Assembly (NCBI RefSeq): GCF_003233655.1
Contig: NZ_CP029829.1
Coordinates: forward strand, 277,001-341,000
Direction of reading: 5' to 3'
Length of the DNA: 64,000 nucleotides
From: Azospirillum ramasamyi
GTDB taxonomy: Bacteria; Pseudomonadota; Alphaproteobacteria; Azospirillales; Azospirillaceae
A program made the position numbers and the translations under genes. The notes under the pieces were generated by a model. The model did not search any database and was not told where the DNA came from. It saw nothing but the letters and a program-made list of their open reading frames with translations. Below, piece after piece: positions 63,598 to 64,000 of this stretch. Every line of letters starts with the position of its first letter. The stretch's first letter is position 1.

Positions 63598-63629
63598 CGG
63601 CGGTCGGTCCCCTCGGGGACCGGCCGCCG
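63598..63629 (+). terminator. Attenuator-like hairpin between rplL and rpoB
   Basis: A 15-base stem (one G-U pair) with a 2-base loop forms from CGGCGGTCGGTCCCC and GGGGACCGGCCGCCG. It is followed by CACGGCGTTTT. In E. coli a partial terminator and RNase III site at this place set the ratio of ribosomal protein to RNA polymerase mRNA. This hairpin could do the same. Confidence 0.5.
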
Positions 63630-63806
63630 CACGGCGTTTTCTGCCTTCCGCCGGACCGGGCTCGCCCGGCCCGGCTCTTTCCGTCCCCATCATGGGGATG
63701 GCCCGCGCGGGCGCCCTCGGGACCGGTCGACACCAGTCGGCTTGATCCTACGGTCGGTTGAACGGTCGGTATAACGCGCATCACGTACAGACGTTTGGGG
63801 ACATCC

Positions 63807-64000
63807 ATGGCCAAATCCTTTACGGGTCGTAAACGTGTTCGGAAGAGCTTCGGGCGCATCCCGGAAGTCACCCAGATGCCCAACCTCATCGAGGTGCAGC
63901 GCAGCTCCTACGACCACTTCCTGCAAATGGACGTCGCCCCGGAAAAGCGGGCGAACCTGGGCCTGCAGGAAGTCTTCAAGTCGGTCTTCCCGATCAAGGA
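63807..64000 (+). CDS. rpoB: RNA polymerase beta subunit RpoB (3' end outside window)
   Basis: Only the first 64 codons are inside the window. They read [20 protein letters not shown] and continue with the RpoB N-terminal pattern ([20 protein letters not shown], then [19 protein letters not shown]). The position after rplL confirms the assignment. The gene continues past base 64000. Confidence 0.97.
   Translation, partial: MAKSFTGRKRVRKSFGRIPEVTQMPNLIEVQRSSYDHFLQMDVAPEKRANLGLQEVFKSVFPIK

Overview
The window is GC-rich chromosomal DNA (strong G/C preference at third codon positions) from an alphaproteobacterium. The best guess is Rhodospirillales, Azospirillum-like. This rests on the long RNase E with an alphaproteobacterial GWW tail, DUF2336 and DUF3126 proteins, an exopolysaccharide export pair, and many NitT/TauT and branched-chain amino acid (HAAT) transport genes. 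The genus is an inference that could not be checked by search. No insertion sequence, prophage or CRISPR array was seen.

Layout: 1-3.5 kb holds a partial GGDEF cyclase coupled to a DUF2336 protein, then two exported proteins of unknown function, one ending in a J-domain. 3.5-4.9 kb is a reverse-strand pentapeptide-repeat protein. 5.2-12.5 kb is translation and membrane biogenesis: ffh-rpsP-rimM-trmD-rplS, then rpmH-rnpA-yidD-yidC-engB. 12.5-18.3 kb has a CPA2-type antiporter, argB, a CorA-like transporter and thiC under a TPP riboswitch. 18.4-22.1 kb (reverse) has greB and rne. 22.7-30 kb is cell envelope: amiC-type amidase, PBP1A, and an MBOAT/SGNH O-acetylation pair, separated from PBP1A by a run of hairpins. 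30.1-31.2 kb is prfB with its programmed +1 frameshift.

31.4-41 kb is an accessory stretch: a peptidoglycan-binding protein, OtsB, a candidate small RNA, a 20-residue membrane peptide, a gene carrying two identical palindromes, an ROK sugar kinase, an ExeA-like/ankyrin fusion and a catalytically dead caspase-like protein with MORN repeats. 41.4-52.9 kb is transport: two NitT/TauT-type ABC sets sharing one visible binding protein, then a MarR-regulated HAAT system with a fused LivH-LivM permease. 53.3-56.5 kb has an outer-membrane beta-barrel and a Wza-like lipoprotein flanked by two small disordered proteins. 57.2-64 kb is the classical tuf region: tRNA-Thr (reverse), rlmB (reverse), tRNA-Tyr, tRNA-Gly, tuf, tRNA-Trp, secE, nusG, rplK, rplA, rplJ, rplL and the start of rpoB.

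The least explained parts are the sRNA, micro-peptide and palindrome cluster at 33.0-34.1 kb, the neighbouring pseudo-caspase and degenerate-ATPase proteins at 35.3-39.6 kb, the hairpin array at 27.0-27.2 kb, and an AT-richer non-coding island at 56.6-57.2 kb.
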